From Candidatus Heimdallarchaeota archaeon (GTDB lineage Archaea; Asgardarchaeota; Heimdallarchaeia; Hodarchaeales; S146-22): a stretch of DNA of 8,100 nt. Positions within the stretch are counted from its first letter, which is position 1, and each line of letters opens with the position of its first letter. Below are positions 6,411 through 8,100 of this stretch, piece by piece. A program made the translations under genes and the position numbers. The stretch covers positions 1 to 8,100 of the forward strand of contig WAPZ01000148.1 in the NCBI GenBank assembly GCA_015520535.1, read 5' to 3'. The notes beneath the pieces are model-generated. The model made no database searches and was not told the DNA's origin. It saw only the letters and a program-made list of their open reading frames with translations.

Positions 6411-7931
6411 CTAGTATAGATTATTGATAGTGTGTAACTGAATTAAATCATTGACAATTAGAGGCTCTGCCTTCTTGCCAGCCAGTACAGTACTGAATTT
6501 TCCTAGGTTAAGGCTATCATAAAAACTGCGGTCAATTGTTTGTATTCGCTTCAACATAAACTCAGTCTTTGATTTATCAACCGCCAGTTCTGAAAGCAGT
6601 TGCCTTAACTTGGAGACTGCCTTGGACTTGTCGGTGCTTTTTTCTTTTAAGATTCCCAGAAATTCATCCAGTTCTCCTACATATGCCGAATCCGATATTT
6701 CCTTGATAAAGTATGGGCCATAGTTAAAGTTTATGCCATTGATAATATGGGTTCTGGTACGCATTGAAGATAGATCTTCAACGAATGAAGACTGTACCTT
6801 ATAAAAAGCCAGGCTTGACGGTGGCAGACCGTCATTGCCTGCATTTTGAATAATATCCTGATTTTTTGATTTTTTCTTAGCCTCTTCGGTTAACGCCTCT
6901 GCTAAACGAACACCATAATGAAATGGATATGAATCTTTGATATAGGCGATACCAGCGCAAGCGGTCAGTTTTTTTACATTGTATTCATTTAATTGGTTGA
7001 AGTGTTTTTCTGTCTGAAGTTCGAACGACTTCAAAAAGGTCTTTGTGAAATCATAAGCCAAATCAGCTCTTATTATAACAGTTAGATCATCACCACCCAG
7101 CACAACGGGACGGATGGGGTATCGATCTTTTCCTGATTCTATTTTCTTTTGCCAATCATTATCAATCACTTGGTTAAAAGCTTCGTTGGCAGCCTTAATA
7201 GTTGCTGCTTCCAACTGCTTTGAGAAAGTACGAAGAACTTCTTTTATTTCATCGGCAGACGAAATGTTGGCCGTTAAGTTTTGAAGTATATTACCGAGGC
7301 CATTGCCATCGGCATGGACAATTGCTAGCCAGGAGTTTTCCGTTTTTCTGGTAATATCCGATAAATTAAAGGGTACGTTTTCAGCCTTTACCCTTTTACC
7401 TGCAAAACGCTCAAACAAACTCAAAGTATTTTCTTCCCGAAGGGCTGTTTTTTTCTGTGTGGCTGAATCAATGACTTCCCCCTTCTCAAAAGCAACTCCT
7501 ACACCACTAGTTCTTCGTGAACGTTCTAAGCCCATGAAGCCGATTTCCATGGGTACAGAAACTTTATTGCGTTGTGCTTTCAGTTTTTCCTCCAGTATGT
7601 CTGTGGCCTTTGTCAGCCCCTTACCGTTCAGCTTTACCAATGCCTGACTGACGGTAATGCCCGGAGCATAAAAAGCTACATATTTTGGAAATCCTTTTAC
7701 AAGGTTGGCTGCAGTGTTTTCATCACATATATATCTGATATTACCGGCTGCCGCCAAAAGAATGTTGTCTTCATTGATAGGGTGGTTAAACCTCTTACAA
7801 AATTCACCAAATTCTTTCCTAACGATATTGTCCACCAATTGACTGGCACCAACAATTTCTTTAAGCTTATTGGTTTTAAAAATAAAACTCTGAATGCCTT
7901 GAATCGATGCCCCGAATAAATATTTACTCAT
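6411..7931 (-). CDS. cas10: Compact Cas10 (Cmr2/Csm1-like) with intact GGDD cyclase motif and no HD domain
   Basis: This 506-aa protein is the signature large subunit of a type III CRISPR complex. It opens directly with KYLFGASIQGIQSFIFKTNK (3-22) and IVGASQLVD (26-34), which in full-size Cas10/Cmr2 follow the N-terminal HD nuclease. The HD domain is absent, so DNA cleavage by this subunit is not expected. The catalytic palm has HADGNGLG (206-213), the counterpart of the 'D-G-D-x-M-G' metal-binding strand, and LGGDD (278-282), the hairpin that makes cyclic oligoadenylate from ATP. D208, D281 and D282 are all present. Only scattered cysteines occur (45, 69, 324), so there is no zinc ribbon. 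Residues about 420-506 are helical and could supply a Cas11-like face. The ATG at 7931 is preceded by an A-rich stretch (AAGAAAAAA). The small size is at the low end for Cas10, which usually runs from about 600 to 1000 residues. Identification is secure; activity is inferred from the motifs. Confidence 0.94.
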   Translation of the reverse strand: MSKYLFGASIQGIQSFIFKTNKLKEIVGASQLVDNIVRKEFGEFCKRFNHPINEDNILLAAAGNIRYICDENTAANLVKGFPKYVAFYAPGITVSQALVKLNGKGLTKATDILEEKLKAQRNKVSVPMEIGFMGLERSRRTSGVGVAFEKGEVIDSATQKKTALREENTLSLFERFAGKRVKAENVPFNLSDITRKTENSWLAIVHADGNGLGNILQNLTANISSADEIKEVLRTFSKQLEAATIKAANEAFNQVIDNDWQKKIESGKDRYPIRPVVLGGDDLTVIIRADLAYDFTKTFLKSFELQTEKHFNQLNEYNVKKLTACAGIAYIKDSYPFHYGVRLAEALTEEAKKKSKNQDIIQNAGNDGLPPSSLAFYKVQSSFVEDLSSMRTRTHIINGINFNYGPYFIKEISDSAYVGELDEFLGILKEKSTDKSKAVSKLRQLLSELAVDKSKTEFMLKRIQTIDRSFYDSLNLGKFSTVLAGKKAEPLIVNDLIQLHTINNLY

Positions 7932-7985
7932 TTTTTTCTTAATTATTTAACAATTCTATTCTTCTTCCATGCAGTCTTTCTTCAT

Positions 7986-8099
7986 TTATAGCTCTTCTTT
8001 TTTGCGTACATGCCTTAGTACTCCAAAACCTTTACTCACTCCTTTGCCCAGGCCAAGTTGGTTAGGCAGGTAGGCATTGCTGGTAAAATTCACATCAAA
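7986..8099 (-). CDS. cas6: 3' end of a Cas6-like / RAMP gene (partial, 5' end beyond window)
   Basis: An open frame enters the window on the minus strand and ends with TAA at 7988-7986, giving the last 37 residues of a protein. The tail contains FTSNAYLPNQLGLGKGVSKG followed by FGVLRHV and a charged end KKEEL. The pattern L-P-x-x-x-G-L-G-K-x-x-S-x-G-F-G is a C-terminal RAMP glycine-rich loop. The 'LP..iGLGKg.S.GFG' version is, as I recall it, typical of Cas6b-type pre-crRNA endonucleases, in which this loop contacts the crRNA repeat. It lies 54 bp upstream of cas10 on the same strand, and a Cas6 would supply the mature crRNAs the complex needs. No catalytic residues are visible because those lie further upstream. 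Another RAMP subunit is the main alternative. The RAMP assignment is firmer than the specific Cas6 call. Confidence 0.62.
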   Translation of the reverse strand, partial: FDVNFTSNAYLPNQLGLGKGVSKGFGVLRHVRKKEEL

Positions 8100-8100
8100 A

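Noticed and set aside
7572..7919. A 115-aa plus-strand frame near the cas10 start.
   Set aside because: It lies wholly opposite the conserved N-terminal region of Cas10 and has no family resemblance.
7956..7985. A 9-codon ATG-to-TAG frame directly after the Cas6-like stop on the minus strand.
   Set aside because: It is too short, its composition (mostly Lys/Glu) is uninformative, and it lies in the leader of cas10; chance is the simplest explanation. I saw no Bacteroidota-type promoter motif in this 54-bp gap.
1..8100. CRISPR array, cas1/cas2, transposon ends, tRNA or rRNA.
   Set aside because: I looked for regularly spaced direct repeats, adaptation gene motifs and RNA-like sequence and found none; almost the whole window is packed minus-strand coding sequence.

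Overview
This window holds most of a type III CRISPR-Cas effector operon. Every supported gene lies on the minus strand, so transcription runs from position 8100 towards position 1. The DNA is AT-rich. Start codons carry no strong Shine-Dalgarno sequence, and the protein families present (small Cas10, the TIGR04423-like protein, the TIGR03986-type RAMP) are ones I associate with Bacteroidota. A Bacteroidota host is therefore my best guess, inferred from style and families rather than from any marker gene.

Layout in order of transcription: (1) the 3' end of a Cas6-like/RAMP gene (8099-7986), which ends in a glycine-rich loop; (2) after a 54-bp gap, a compact 506-aa Cas10 (7931-6411) that keeps the GGDD cyclase motif but has no HD nuclease domain and no zinc-ribbon cysteines; (3) a small single-domain Cas7 (6409-5843); (4) a Csx10-like, Cas5-type RAMP (5837-4386); (5) a tandem double-Cas7 protein (4384-2966); (6) a small protein resembling the TIGR04423/Csx19 class of type III accessory subunits (2979-2587); (7) a very large TIGR03986-type Cas7 with a long internal insertion and a C-terminal TPR plus basic helical tail (2582-54); (8) the first 14-15 codons of a probable CARF-domain gene (44-1), which uses a TTG start and runs off the window. 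Genes 2 to 8 are separated by 1-9 nt or overlap by 14 nt, which indicates one translationally coupled operon.

How it should work: Cas6 would process pre-crRNA. The Cas7 domains (one + two + one, four in all) plus the Csx10-like Cas5 would form the crRNA-binding backbone and cut target RNA. Cas10 GGDD would make cyclic oligoadenylate, since it has no HD domain to cut DNA. The CARF protein would sense that messenger and trigger a secondary activity. The gene set is closest to subtype III-D. Its inventory of four Cas7 domains, one carrying a large insertion, resembles an unfused version of the III-E Cas7-11 (gRAMP) effector. The TPR-like tail fused to the last Cas7 also recalls the TPR-CHAT partner of III-E.

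There is no CRISPR array, adaptation gene, transposon, tRNA or rRNA in the window. No non-coding stretch is longer than 54 bp.
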